This document shows, piece after piece, positions 11,192 through 21,190 of a DNA stretch of 64,000 nucleotides. The notes below the pieces were generated by a model. That model was not told the origin of the DNA. It worked only from the letters and a program-made list of their open reading frames with translations, and did not search any database. Positions within the stretch are counted from its first letter, which is position 1. The number at the start of each line of letters is the position of its first letter. The position numbers and the translations under genes were made by a program. This stretch comes from Methanococcoides sp. AM1 (GTDB taxonomy: Archaea; Halobacteriota; Methanosarcinia; Methanosarcinales; Methanosarcinaceae): positions 86,096-150,095 of the forward strand of contig NZ_CAAGSW010000006.1 of NCBI RefSeq assembly GCF_900774055.1, in the 5' to 3' direction.

Positions 11192-12328
11192 GTGTCCGCT
11201 TTGATCAACAGGCAACAGATACTAGGTGATGCTAAGAAAATAGTCATCAAGTTAGGTACAACTTCGATCAGCAGGGAAGATGGAAGCCTTAATACTGAAA
11301 TTATGGAGAAGGTCGCATCACAGGTATCCGAGCTGCATAGCGCAGGGAAGCAGGTAATACTGGTAAGTTCCGGTTCAATTGGAATTGGTATAGAGATCCT
11401 GAACCTGAACTGCCGCCCAAAGGAGATACCCGTACGTCAGGCAGCTGCTGCTGTCGGACAGGGCGTATTGATGCAGCACTGGATGGATGCTTTCCGAAAG
11501 TATGACCTTAATGTGGCACAGATACTCCTGACATACGATTCCTTCACCAACAGGTTGACATACCTGAACCTGAGGAACAGCATATCCACACTTTTAAGCT
11601 ACGGAGTTATCCCGATAATCAATGAGAATGATCCCATCTGTGTTCATGAGATCGAAGCAACACTTGGCGACAATGACAAGCTTTCAGCAATGGTCGCAAG
11701 TAAGACTGAAGCTGACCTATTGATACTGCTGACCGATATAGACGGCCTGTTCAACAAGAATCCAAAAAGGCATGATGACGCAGTACTATTGAATACCGTG
11801 GAGGAGATCACACCTACCATCGAAAGCTATGGCGGAAGCCCTACCAGCATGAAAGGTGTTGGAGGCATGCGTACTAAAATAGCAGCTGCAAAGATATGCA
11901 ATATGGCCGGCTGCTACATGGTCATTGCCAATAGCAGTGTGGATAATAGTATTACCAGAATACTTGCCGGAGAAACCATCGGAACACTCTTCCTTGCAAA
12001 CCAGTACGTTCAAAAGAACAGGATACGCTGGATAATACTTAGCAAAGCATCCGGAACCGTCATAGTCGATCCGGGAGCAAAGGAGGCTCTAACTAACAGT
12101 ATGAGTTTGCTCCCATCCGGTGTTGTCGAGGTCATCGGCAACTTTGACAGAGGCGATATAGTCAAACTGGAATGTGACGGAGAAGTATTTGGAAAAGGTA
12201 TCACAGACTACACATCCGATGAACTTGAAGCCATCAAAGGTAAACAAACGAATGTGATAGCAGATATTCTTGGATACAAGAACTATGATCACGTGATCAA
12301 GAAAGAGAATATCGGACTTCTCAAATAA
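11192..12328 (+). CDS. proB: Glutamate 5-kinase
   Basis: ProB phosphorylates glutamate in the first, usually proline-inhibited, step of proline synthesis. The 378-residue protein has the amino acid kinase fold (IVIKLGTTSIS, LVSSGSIGIG, NENDPI, LLTDIDGL) followed by a C-terminal PUA domain (roughly residues 280-365). The start is GTG 11192. An alternative is TTG 11201, for which the GGTG at 11191 would be a well-placed ribosome binding site; the difference is three residues. It follows proA by 13 bases. Confidence 0.96.
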   Translation: MSALINRQQILGDAKKIVIKLGTTSISREDGSLNTEIMEKVASQVSELHSAGKQVILVSSGSIGIGIEILNLNCRPKEIPVRQAAAAVGQGVLMQHWMDAFRKYDLNVAQILLTYDSFTNRLTYLNLRNSISTLLSYGVIPIINENDPICVHEIEATLGDNDKLSAMVASKTEADLLILLTDIDGLFNKNPKRHDDAVLLNTVEEITPTIESYGGSPTSMKGVGGMRTKIAAAKICNMAGCYMVIANSSVDNSITRILAGETIGTLFLANQYVQKNRIRWIILSKASGTVIVDPGAKEALTNSMSLLPSGVVEVIGNFDRGDIVKLECDGEVFGKGITDYTSDELEAIKGKQTNVIADILGYKNYDHVIKKENIGLLK

Positions 12329-12455
12329 TAAGTGCCATATTTATCAGATCTTCCAGATAATAGTTATTTCAAAACAAAAGAATGACCATAACCTTATTAT
12401 ACATTTTTATTTACTGTAATACCATACAATTGATGGAACATTACAGGGAGCATTA

Positions 12456-13973
12456 ATGAAGACAAGTACCAGGGAACATAACGGAAGCAAGAGATCAAAG
12501 ATCCTTGTTGCAGAAGCAAAAGGTCCTGATGTTGAAAGCTTGAGCCTTGTTCTTTCAGCAGACTACGATATAATAAGGGCCACTAAAGGCAATGAAGCCC
12601 TTGAACTAGTAGAAAAAGAAAATCCCGAACTTATTCTTCTTGGCAAAGACCTACCAGATATGGAAGGACACGATGTCTGCAAGAAAATAAAGAACAAGAT
12701 TCGGAACAAGCTGTTACCCGTAATAGTAGTTACATCCCTCCTCGAAAATGAGGAAAAGACAGATATCATTAAAGCAAATGCGGATGAGATCCTTATAGAA
12801 CCTGTTGATGAACTGGAACTTACAACGAGAGTACGTTCACTTCTTCGCATGCGTCATCTGCACGAGGAACTTGTCAAAGAAAGGGATCAGGTACAACGAT
12901 ATATTGATGTCGCAGGTTCGATCATCGGAGTTGTTGACAGGGACTTCAGAGTTACCCTCGTGAACCAGAAGGCATGTGATGTTCTTGGTTACTCAAAAGA
13001 GGAGGTCATGGGGAAGAACTGGTTCGATGTTTTCGTACCGGAATACATCAGAGATGATATAAAGAAAGGCTATTTAGGCGTCATTAGCGGAACTATTGAG
13101 CCTCCTGAATTCTCTGAAAAGCCCATCATTACCAAAAATAAAGATGAAAAGTGGGTACTCTGGCACGACGTAGTACTTCGGGACGATGAAATGAACATAT
13201 TGGGAACCATTAGTTCCGGCGATGACATTACGGAGAGAAAACTTGCAGAAAGCGCAATGGAAGAAGCGAACACGGAACTTAAGTTACTCGATAATATAAA
13301 GGACCAGTTCCTGACAAATCTTAATTATGAGCTCAGGACTCCACTCATATCCATAAAAGGTTTCTGCGAACTATTAATGGAAGAGAAGCTGGGGACAGTG
13401 AACGATTCCCAGAAAAATGCACTGGATGCGGTCCTCAGAAATTCAGAAAGGCTTCGACATCTGATCGACTCTCTACTGTACGTAAGTGGAGAACGCAACC
13501 AGAACATAAAGTATAATATAATACCACTTTATCCTGCAAGACTTATTGAAGACATAATTGAAGATAGAGCCTTATATGTAGAGAAGAAGGAACTGATAAT
13601 TGAAAATCATGTTCCGAAAAACCTTCCTGCCATACTGGGAGACATCGAACATCTGGAAAGGATGTTTACTCACCTTCTGGATAATGCAATAAAATTTACA
13701 CCTTCTAAAGGAAAGATCATATTTTCTGCCTCAACCTACGACGATACTTTAGAAATAAAGATAAAAGACACAGGCATCGGAATCCCCAAGGAACTTTTGC
13801 CCAATATATTCAGCAGTTTCTATCAGGTAGACGGATCTACCCGAAGAAAATATGGTGGAACCGGTGTTGGATTACATATTTGTAAGAAGATCATTGAAGC
13901 TCACATGGGAGAGATCTTTGTAGAAAGTGAGGAAGGAATTGGCACAACATTCACAATTATACTTCCGGTTTGA
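12456..13973 (+). CDS. Hybrid REC-PAS-histidine-kinase-like protein with degenerate phospho-acceptor sites
   Basis: Domain order over 505 residues: receiver-like domain (about 14-130), PAS with PAC-type tail (about 145-262), short coiled coil, HisKA-like helix pair (about 280-345) and HATPase_c (about 385-505). ATP-site boxes are intact (N410 in LLDNAIKF, DTGIGIP, GGTGVGL). Two key sites are not: the H-box reads LNYELRTPL, so Tyr291 (TAT) replaces the phospho-acceptor His, and the receiver has Gly63 where the phospho-Asp should be, Glu115 for the conserved Lys, and Ala for one acidic-pocket residue. It has no membrane segment, so it is cytosolic. Probably an ATP-binding signalling protein without canonical phosphorelay chemistry. 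Confidence 0.9.
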   Translation: MKTSTREHNGSKRSKILVAEAKGPDVESLSLVLSADYDIIRATKGNEALELVEKENPELILLGKDLPDMEGHDVCKKIKNKIRNKLLPVIVVTSLLENEEKTDIIKANADEILIEPVDELELTTRVRSLLRMRHLHEELVKERDQVQRYIDVAGSIIGVVDRDFRVTLVNQKACDVLGYSKEEVMGKNWFDVFVPEYIRDDIKKGYLGVISGTIEPPEFSEKPIITKNKDEKWVLWHDVVLRDDEMNILGTISSGDDITERKLAESAMEEANTELKLLDNIKDQFLTNLNYELRTPLISIKGFCELLMEEKLGTVNDSQKNALDAVLRNSERLRHLIDSLLYVSGERNQNIKYNIIPLYPARLIEDIIEDRALYVEKKELIIENHVPKNLPAILGDIEHLERMFTHLLDNAIKFTPSKGKIIFSASTYDDTLEIKIKDTGIGIPKELLPNIFSSFYQVDGSTRRKYGGTGVGLHICKKIIEAHMGEIFVESEEGIGTTFTIILPV

Positions 13974-14049
13974 CCCAAGATCATTTTTATTCCCTTAGTG
14001 ATCTTCCTTTCTATTCGAACACTATAAATATAATAAGACTGGATGATTT

Positions 14050-15072
14050 ATGATGAGAAAAGAACGGTCTGTAAAGATGGTTTTAGCACTCCTATGCATA
14101 ATCATACTTGCCATCGTGCTAAGCTATGCACTGCTACCCTACGTTAATGCTTTTCTGGGAGCGTTCATCCTTTATGTAATATTCAAACCGGTATATTGCC
14201 TGCTTACAGAACGATTCAAACTGCGTAAAGATGTCTCTGCAGTTTCCGTGATGTTGATGTCAATCATACTGGTACTCATACCACTTTATTTCCTGTTCGT
14301 TTCTATCGTAGGAGAACTCGAAATTGTTATCAGCAGTATTGCTACCAACATTAGCTATGTTGACATCACAGAGAACATAAACTACCTGAATGAGATTGCA
14401 CCTGACCTGAAAATTCAGGAAAAAGTGGTCAACATCGCATCCACCATAGGTTCATACACTAGCAAATACATCTTATCAGCACTGCAGAACATCAGCGGCC
14501 AGATCATCTCCCTGACTATCATGTTCTTTTTGCTATACTACCTGTTCACATCCACCAACACAGGGTTTGATAATAAGCTCAAGGAATTTGTCCCGTTCAA
14601 CAACAGGAACACCGAGATACTTTTAAGAGAGCTCAAGAACGTCATACAATCCACCCTCATTGCCACACTATTAATAGCACTCCTTCAGGGATCACTAATT
14701 GGTCTGACCTTCTATGCATTAGGAATACAAGGAGCAACACTCTGGGGAGCTGTCACTGCGATCCTGTCTTTTTTGCCTGTGGTAGGTGCACCCCTTGTAT
14801 GGATCCCTGCAGCCATTGTACAATTTGCATTGAAGAACTATGTTGCAGGTGTTGCAATACTCGTGATCGGAATAATAATCAGCAATATAGATAATGTCCT
14901 CAGGCCTTTTATTCAGAAAAAAGTAGGAGCTATGCACCCCTTTGTGTCCCTGCTCGGAATATTTGTAGGTATCTACCTCTTCGGGATCATAGGTATCGTA
15001 GTAGGACCATTACTGATCTCAACATTCCTTTTGGTATTGAAGATGTTCAATGAGGAATACCTTCAGGAATGA
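14050..15072 (+). CDS. AI-2E family (PerM/DUF20) transporter-like membrane protein
   Basis: The 340-residue protein is strongly hydrophobic with about seven to eight predicted membrane spans: two at the N-terminus, one near residues 70-95, and a C-terminal bundle from about residue 205. A soluble central loop (about 95-150) is characteristic of the AI-2E/PerM family. Members have been linked to autoinducer export, Na+/H+ antiport and other substrates, so the substrate here cannot be named. Two tandem ATG codons (14050, 14053) follow GGATGATTT. It is 76 bases after the degenerate kinase gene and could share its transcript. Confidence 0.85.
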   Translation: MMRKERSVKMVLALLCIIILAIVLSYALLPYVNAFLGAFILYVIFKPVYCLLTERFKLRKDVSAVSVMLMSIILVLIPLYFLFVSIVGELEIVISSIATNISYVDITENINYLNEIAPDLKIQEKVVNIASTIGSYTSKYILSALQNISGQIISLTIMFFLLYYLFTSTNTGFDNKLKEFVPFNNRNTEILLRELKNVIQSTLIATLLIALLQGSLIGLTFYALGIQGATLWGAVTAILSFLPVVGAPLVWIPAAIVQFALKNYVAGVAILVIGIIISNIDNVLRPFIQKKVGAMHPFVSLLGIFVGIYLFGIIGIVVGPLLISTFLLVLKMFNEEYLQE

Positions 15073-15123
15073 AAGAATGGGAACAATGAAAATATTGTGC
15101 AATAATATGATATTAACATAATA

Positions 15124-15798
15124 TCAAGTGTGCATGCCGAAAGCGCGCTTTATCTTTTTCCCGGTTCCCACGATCATCTGTTTTACAACATAGGAAACAG
15201 GCGTCCTTCGCCCTCCGGAAGTTACGTTCCCGTCACGTATGGCCTGAAGCACTGATTCCACCGTCCTTTCCGAAGTATCCACCTCAGTATAAGAACAACC
15301 AACCATCTTTGCTTCATGTGAATCACTGCCTCCTACCTGCGGGAAATCAAGCTCTTTTGCAACCTTTTTTGCCTTGTTGTTAGCACCACCGGTCACACAC
15401 CTGGAATTCAGGACCTCTACAGCATCAGCATCAAGCCCTTCAACGTACCCGATACCATGAGATGTTATCTTGAAAGGGTGAGGAATTACCACAACACCTC
15501 CAAGCTCTCTTGCACGTTCTATTGTTTTCTCAGGGGTCATTCCTGGTTCGATGTCCCCATCCGGAGCAAGTACCAGGATATGTCCTTTAGAAGAGGTGAC
15601 CTCAATCCCAGGGATAACAACCATATCAGAACCTAATTCCTTTGCCCTTCTGGCACAGGCAAGGCCTCCCTCCCGGGTATCATGGTCACATATTGCAACA
15701 CCATTAAGACCATTTTTTTTTGCAAATTCAAGAATAGAATCTATTTCAGCATTGCTATCCTTTGAAAAACAGGAGTGGACATGAAGATCAATACGCAT
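15124..15798 (-). CDS. PHP-domain metal-dependent phosphoesterase
   Basis: The 224-residue protein is a single PHP domain. Metal-ligand motifs are visible: HVHS near the N-terminus (DLHVHSCFSKDS), CDHD, PGIEV, a central PHPF and a late GSDSHE. The family hydrolyses phosphate esters, for example histidinol phosphate, 3',5'-bisphosphate nucleotides or polymerase-proofreading substrates, and the exact substrate is not evident. It converges on the AI-2E gene with a 51-base gap. No clear ribosome binding site precedes the ATG; a TATA-like TTTATAA about 35-40 bases upstream suggests a short leader. Confidence 0.88.
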   Translation of the reverse strand: MRIDLHVHSCFSKDSNAEIDSILEFAKKNGLNGVAICDHDTREGGLACARRAKELGSDMVVIPGIEVTSSKGHILVLAPDGDIEPGMTPEKTIERARELGGVVVIPHPFKITSHGIGYVEGLDADAVEVLNSRCVTGGANNKAKKVAKELDFPQVGGSDSHEAKMVGCSYTEVDTSERTVESVLQAIRDGNVTSGGRRTPVSYVVKQMIVGTGKKIKRAFGMHT

Positions 15799-16040
15799 AT
15801 AGAGAAAGCTGTGCTTTCCAGTTATAAAGTTTTTGAAGAATGCCCTGCATAATTGGTCAAAAAAAGAAAAATAGGAGGACTAAAAAGCGAACGGGATGAA
15901 TCAAGTCGATTAAATAGGGGATTTGTGGTGTAGTACTTAGGGGATGTATGAAGAAACCCGTTCGCAATTATACAAACGTTCTGTACCCATATATACTTTT
16001 CGCATGTATACGAACAAATATTAACCGAATGTTAATATTA

Positions 16041-17288
16041 TTAAGAAGAAATAGCGAAAGACTGCATTTTCTGAATGATCTCATCCCTTGCTTCTATATC
16101 CATAATAATAGAATCACCGTACTCGATCGTGTGCACAATACCTTCATCATAAAGCCATGATACCATGGACATCCCCTCTTCGGACATCGGGATGGATATC
16201 CTGCAATGTTCCCATTCAGGAAGGTTACCATATAGAAGCTGCTTAAGTTCGTCAAGGCCTTCTCCAGATATTGCAGATATCATGACTGGATCAGGAGCAA
16301 GATAATCGATCACGTCCAGCTTTTCTTTCAGATCATCTTCAGGAAGCAGGTCTGTCTTGTTAAGAGCAGTAACTATCACAGCACCCTCTGTTCTCTTCCA
16401 AAAGATATCATGACTGACTGCCAGTTTCTGTCTGATAACATCCACAGGATCACTCATATCCACCACAAGAAGAATGATATCAGCCAGGAAGATCTCATCA
16501 AGAGTTGACCTGAAAGCATCTACCATCCAGTGAGGAAGGTCTTCGATAAATCCCACAGTATCCGTCAGAAGCATTTTTCTTTTGTTGATCGTGAGAGAAC
16601 GTGTTGTAGGAGACAGTGTCGTAAAAAGCATGTCCTCGACTATTGTCCCCTCCTCGACAAGTGACTGGAAAAGGGTACTTTTTCCCGCATTCGTATACCC
16701 TGCCAGAGCTACAAGTGAAAAACCCCGCTCATGCCTGAAACTGCGAAGTGACTCACTCCCCTTGCACGAATGAAGAAGTTCGGTCCTGATCCTTACGATC
16801 CGTTTCTTAATATCCTGCTCATACGAATCCTCATATCCTCCAAGACCCATAAACCCCGGTCGTTCCTCTTTTTTCAGCAGGGAAACAATAGACCTTGCCT
16901 TAGGAAGCTCATATTGCAATTTTGCAAGCTCGACCTGCAGTTTTGCACGTCTTGTGGTAGCTCTTGCAGCAAATATCTCAAGGATAAGCTGGAACCTGTC
17001 CATAACCTCACATTTGCAGGTCTCGGAGATATTATAGATCTGCGTCGTTGATAGCTGGTTGTTAAAAATTACTTTTTCAGCATCCAGAGCTTCTACAAGT
17101 TCTGCGAGTTCATCTGCCTTGCCACGACCTACCTGGTACTTCCGGTCAGGATATCTTGATTGCACCAATGTGCCAACAACCACATAATCAGCAGCATGTG
17201 CTAACTCCTTGAGCTCGGCCAGCTTCCGCTCATTTGCAGCATCATCAGAATTCGGATCATTTCGTTGGACAACAATGGTTTTTTTCAT
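16041..17288 (-). CDS. hflX: GTPase HflX
   Basis: HflX is a ribosome-associated GTPase that rescues or splits stalled ribosomes, especially in stress. The 415-residue protein has the N-terminal HflX domain with the glycine-rich GRGKADELAELV segment, a coiled-coil linker and the G domain: G1 GYTNAGKSTL, G3 DTVGF, G4 NKTD, G5 SAISGEG. The start at 17288 (MKKTIVVQRN) follows AAGGTTG; in-frame codons up to 17327 are probably leader. A tetranucleotide repeat lies about 95-138 bases upstream, after the preceding gene. Confidence 0.95.
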   Translation of the reverse strand: MKKTIVVQRNDPNSDDAANERKLAELKELAHAADYVVVGTLVQSRYPDRKYQVGRGKADELAELVEALDAEKVIFNNQLSTTQIYNISETCKCEVMDRFQLILEIFAARATTRRAKLQVELAKLQYELPKARSIVSLLKKEERPGFMGLGGYEDSYEQDIKKRIVRIRTELLHSCKGSESLRSFRHERGFSLVALAGYTNAGKSTLFQSLVEEGTIVEDMLFTTLSPTTRSLTINKRKMLLTDTVGFIEDLPHWMVDAFRSTLDEIFLADIILLVVDMSDPVDVIRQKLAVSHDIFWKRTEGAVIVTALNKTDLLPEDDLKEKLDVIDYLAPDPVMISAISGEGLDELKQLLYGNLPEWEHCRISIPMSEEGMSMVSWLYDEGIVHTIEYGDSIIMDIEARDEIIQKMQSFAISS

Positions 17289-17382
17289 AATACAACCTTG
17301 AACGGAATCATGCGGATACATATCCAATGTTTATCTATTAGTGATAAACAAATTGATGGATGTATAGGTAAGTGGTTAAACT

Positions 17383-17836
<454 letters not shown>

Positions 17837-17953
17837 TAATTCAAGTATCGGTTCCGGTTATTGATAATTCAGGCATCCAAGTTCATCTATTAATTTAAAT
17901 ATTTATTTGAACACCCATTTAAACATTCAATATATTTGAGATATTCGAGAATA

Positions 17954-18991
17954 TTATTTCATAAGATTCCGAATATAATCTGTATCCTTGAGTATTTTGA
18001 AGCTTACAAAACCACCTACAATAAGGTTCATGTAAAGTGTGAAAACACGCCATGCAATAACAACTATGCCAACCATGTAAGCCGGAACGAAAACCGAGAA
18101 CAGGGAAGTTGCACCAAGCTCTGCCACGCCACTTGAACCCGGAGTGACCGGAATGACCAAGAGTATCATTAGCAGAATCTGTGCAGCAAATGAGATGATA
18201 ATAGATGGTGGCTGATTCAATCCCATGAGGATCACCGGAACCATGGCAAATTCAACCAACCAGAAGAGAACAGTGTAAACACTACCAAATAGCAATCCTT
18301 TGCGCCCTTTTGTCACAAAGAAGGCCATGCTATCATGGAAGTCTTCAATGATAAGATCGATCTTTCCCAGAACCCTGTCAAGACGAGGATCGCCTCCCTT
18401 CCCCATAAATCCTGCAACCCGATGAAGTATGAAGTAAAGCGCTTTCTTTGTATGGTGAGGATGCCAGACTGCATAGATCACCATTACAAATATCAGAATG
18501 AGGAACAACTCTCCGACCATTATCACAATATCCAGGCCGGATGACGATATGATCCTGCGGAACAGGTGAAGGGCAAGTGGGGCCGACATCATGATAAGGA
18601 TACCGTCAAGTAATCGCTCTCCAAGAACTACCGCAGTAGCCTTTCCCACAGGTACATTGTCCTGATTTAGCAGATGTACCCTCAAAGGCTCTCCGCCAAT
18701 TGATGATGGAGTGACAGATGCAAGGAAAGTGCTTGAAGTAACGATCTCGATCGATCTGGATAAACCCACCCTGAAGCCAAGTGAGTTACACATTGTTTTT
18801 GTCCGCAAGCCCCAGAGGATATAGGAACTCAAGTGAAGAAATACAGCAGCCAGAAGGAACTCCGGCCTTATATCATGGATAAGTTCCAGTGTTTGTGGAC
18901 CTATTGTATAGAACATAACAAGAACAATGGAAATGGCACTTATAAGAAAAGAAATTAACAACCATTTTCTTAGCTTGTTCACATAGATCAT
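17954..18991 (-). CDS. UPF0104 / flippase-like integral membrane protein
   Basis: The 345-residue protein has about eight hydrophobic segments and the conserved TPSSIGGEPLR and TPGSSGVAEL motifs of the lysylphosphatidylglycerol synthetase transmembrane / UPF0104 family. Members move or modify lipids, and archaeal ones often lie beside glycosyltransferases. Here it is divergent from a PAP2 enzyme and a glycosyltransferase, which supports a role in envelope lipid or glycolipid handling (inference). AGGA directly precedes the start, which is poor spacing, so a leaderless or weakly translated start is possible. Confidence 0.88.
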   Translation of the reverse strand: MIYVNKLRKWLLISFLISAISIVLVMFYTIGPQTLELIHDIRPEFLLAAVFLHLSSYILWGLRTKTMCNSLGFRVGLSRSIEIVTSSTFLASVTPSSIGGEPLRVHLLNQDNVPVGKATAVVLGERLLDGILIMMSAPLALHLFRRIISSSGLDIVIMVGELFLILIFVMVIYAVWHPHHTKKALYFILHRVAGFMGKGGDPRLDRVLGKIDLIIEDFHDSMAFFVTKGRKGLLFGSVYTVLFWLVEFAMVPVILMGLNQPPSIIISFAAQILLMILLVIPVTPGSSGVAELGATSLFSVFVPAYMVGIVVIAWRVFTLYMNLIVGGFVSFKILKDTDYIRNLMK

Positions 18992-19157
18992 TCCTATAAA
19001 TAAGGGGATTTTTCAGTCGAATTAATATTACTGACTATATACGTAGTCCCATATAACAGATTTGTTTCGATATATCGACTTGTCTGACGATATACATAAT
19101 GTATAAATATGATGCAACCTAATTCATTCTAATTAAAGAAGATGACGGAAGTAAAAA

Positions 19158-19967
19158 ATGCAGAAAGATTTAAACCTTAGAAGAAAAGGAACAGAACCAA
19201 ACAACAAACTGCATTTTATATCTAATTTCCTCCCATATGCATTTGCTGCAATCCTTGTATTTGGCCTGATGCTTCTGCAACTAGATATTGAGCATTTGCT
19301 GAAACTGAACCCTACATTGAATTATGCAAGTTTCATGGTCATGATCGAAGGAGGTGCCGTAACTCACCTACAGGCTTTTGCTTCACCCTTGCTTACGTAC
19401 ATTTCAGCCTTTGTATACCTTATTGGATTCACCGGCCTCCTGATAGGTACTTTCCTTATATTCGCATATAAAAAGGATGAAAAAAGCCTGCAGGAGTTCT
19501 CTATAGCATTTACACTCATCTACCTGATAGCATACCCGTTCTACATATTGTTCCCTGTGGACGTGACAAGTAAAACATTACCCAATATGGCACCATTGCT
19601 TTACACCCTTGATCCATCCATCGTGCATTTCGTGCGTATCTGCGACCCTACACTTGACAATTGCTTCCCAAGCCTTCATGCAGCACTTTCCCTAATGGCA
19701 ATGTTGCTCATTATATCCAGGGCAGAAAACATAGGATATAAAGCAGTTGCAGTTGCAATCACTATTGCCATCCAGTTTACGATATTGTATCTGGGAATAC
19801 ATTGGATCACTGATATGATCGGAGGTATAATGCTGGCAGTTACAAGTTACTATATTGCAACAAGATACCGTGAGAATATATTAGGATGGTCGGAAAGGAT
19901 TAACTGTAAAGACGAACAGGAAATCAGAAAAAATGAAAAAGAGAGTAAGGGAAGGATATCACAATGA
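19158..19967 (+). CDS. PAP2-superfamily membrane phosphatase/phosphotransferase
   Basis: The 269-residue membrane protein has about six hydrophobic segments and the two diagnostic PAP2 motifs: CFPSLHAALS (motif 2, PSxH) and YLGIHWITDMIGG (motif 3, HxxxD). The arrangement resembles the inositolphosphorylceramide synthase-like PAP2 subgroup, whose catalytic site faces outward. Likely substrates are lipid-linked phosphates such as polyprenyl or archaeal lipid pyrophosphates. The charged, Lys/Glu-rich C-terminal tail is cytosolic. GGAAG precedes the ATG. The downstream glycosyltransferase overlaps by 4 bases, indicating coupled translation. Confidence 0.88.
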   Translation: MQKDLNLRRKGTEPNNKLHFISNFLPYAFAAILVFGLMLLQLDIEHLLKLNPTLNYASFMVMIEGGAVTHLQAFASPLLTYISAFVYLIGFTGLLIGTFLIFAYKKDEKSLQEFSIAFTLIYLIAYPFYILFPVDVTSKTLPNMAPLLYTLDPSIVHFVRICDPTLDNCFPSLHAALSLMAMLLIISRAENIGYKAVAVAITIAIQFTILYLGIHWITDMIGGIMLAVTSYYIATRYRENILGWSERINCKDEQEIRKNEKESKGRISQ

Positions 19968-21094
19968 AAATAATGCTCTTTGTTTGCGGGGAAGGACTCG
20001 GACATACCAGCCGCTGCATACCACTTGCACAACAAATACAGGCAGCAGGTCATGATGTAATGATCGGAGCCTACGGGTATTCCAGAGAACTCATTGAAAA
20101 GAAAGGATTGCAAACAATAGAGATTCCGCCGGAGATCCAGCTTGTGGGTGATGCAGGCAGCCTTGATCTTAAAAGATCAGTCCTTGCTACCATCAAAAGT
20201 GGTCAATTGCTCGGGATCAGAAAGGTCAGCAGGCAATTGAAAGAATTCAAACCCCAGGTGGTTATATCAGACAGTTATTACACTGCAACCCTTGCTGCGA
20301 TGTTCAAAAAGATCCCTGTGCACCTTATGATAAACCAATCTAACATGGAGGAATTCTTTTACGATAAAGGATCTTTCATGAAGCTCATTGGAAAGGTAAC
20401 AAAGAGATTTTATAACGCGATATTCAGGAAAGTTGACGGGATCATCATACCGGACTATCCTATGCCAGACACAATCTGTCGCCTGAACCTTGATCTTGAG
20501 GATGAAAAAGAAGATAATGTGTTCTACAGCGGACCACTTGTCGGGAAAAAGTATGAAGAAGTGATCGAAGCGGATCTTAGCAGACCGCATGTGCTTTCCA
20601 CAGTTGGTGGTTTTGGATATCGTGAACCGATATTTCGAAAGGTCATCGAAACAGCAAGACTGGATACTACGATCAGTTATACACTCCTGTCCGGGCCAAG
20701 TGTCGATCCCGATGACTTCACTGACCTGCCAGAAAACGTGACCATACTCAGGTTCATTGAGGACCAGTTCCCATACATAAAAAGTTCCGATCTTGTAATT
20801 GCACCCGGAGGTCACAGTACGATGATGGAAGCTCTTTCATTTGGCATCCCGATGTTATCTTTTCCGGACATTGGACACAACGAGCAGGAGAACAACGCTA
20901 ATGCACTGGAAGAAGACGGATGCGGAAGGAAGTTGAACTATTCAACGTCCCCTGCACAACTCCTTGAATACATACATGAGATCACAAATGACGGAAAGTT
21001 ACTTGAAAAAAGTCGGGAGCTACATGACCTCTCCAACGAACTTGACGGACCATCTGCTATCACAAGGATGATGGAATTAAAGTACATGAAATGA
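19964..21094 (+). CDS. Glycosyltransferase of the GT-B (GT28/MurG-like, MJ1255-type) fold
   Basis: The 376-residue protein starts FVCGEGLGHTSR, the glycine-rich N-terminal loop of UDP-sugar GT-B enzymes, and has the C-terminal donor-site block APGGHSTMMEALSFGIPML followed by HNEQENNA. It has no strong membrane segment, so it is probably a peripheral cytosolic enzyme acting on a lipid or polyprenyl acceptor. It overlaps the PAP2 gene by ATGA, which ties the two to one pathway. Sugar donor and acceptor cannot be read from the sequence. Confidence 0.88.
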   Translation: MKIMLFVCGEGLGHTSRCIPLAQQIQAAGHDVMIGAYGYSRELIEKKGLQTIEIPPEIQLVGDAGSLDLKRSVLATIKSGQLLGIRKVSRQLKEFKPQVVISDSYYTATLAAMFKKIPVHLMINQSNMEEFFYDKGSFMKLIGKVTKRFYNAIFRKVDGIIIPDYPMPDTICRLNLDLEDEKEDNVFYSGPLVGKKYEEVIEADLSRPHVLSTVGGFGYREPIFRKVIETARLDTTISYTLLSGPSVDPDDFTDLPENVTILRFIEDQFPYIKSSDLVIAPGGHSTMMEALSFGIPMLSFPDIGHNEQENNANALEEDGCGRKLNYSTSPAQLLEYIHEITNDGKLLEKSRELHDLSNELDGPSAITRMMELKYMK

Positions 21095-21190
21095 TCTTAC
21101 GCTACAAAAGATATTTCACTTCTGATACCATTAATGGATATCATAATAATAACAGCGTTTACTCAATATTATTTCCAATAGGTGCATTAG

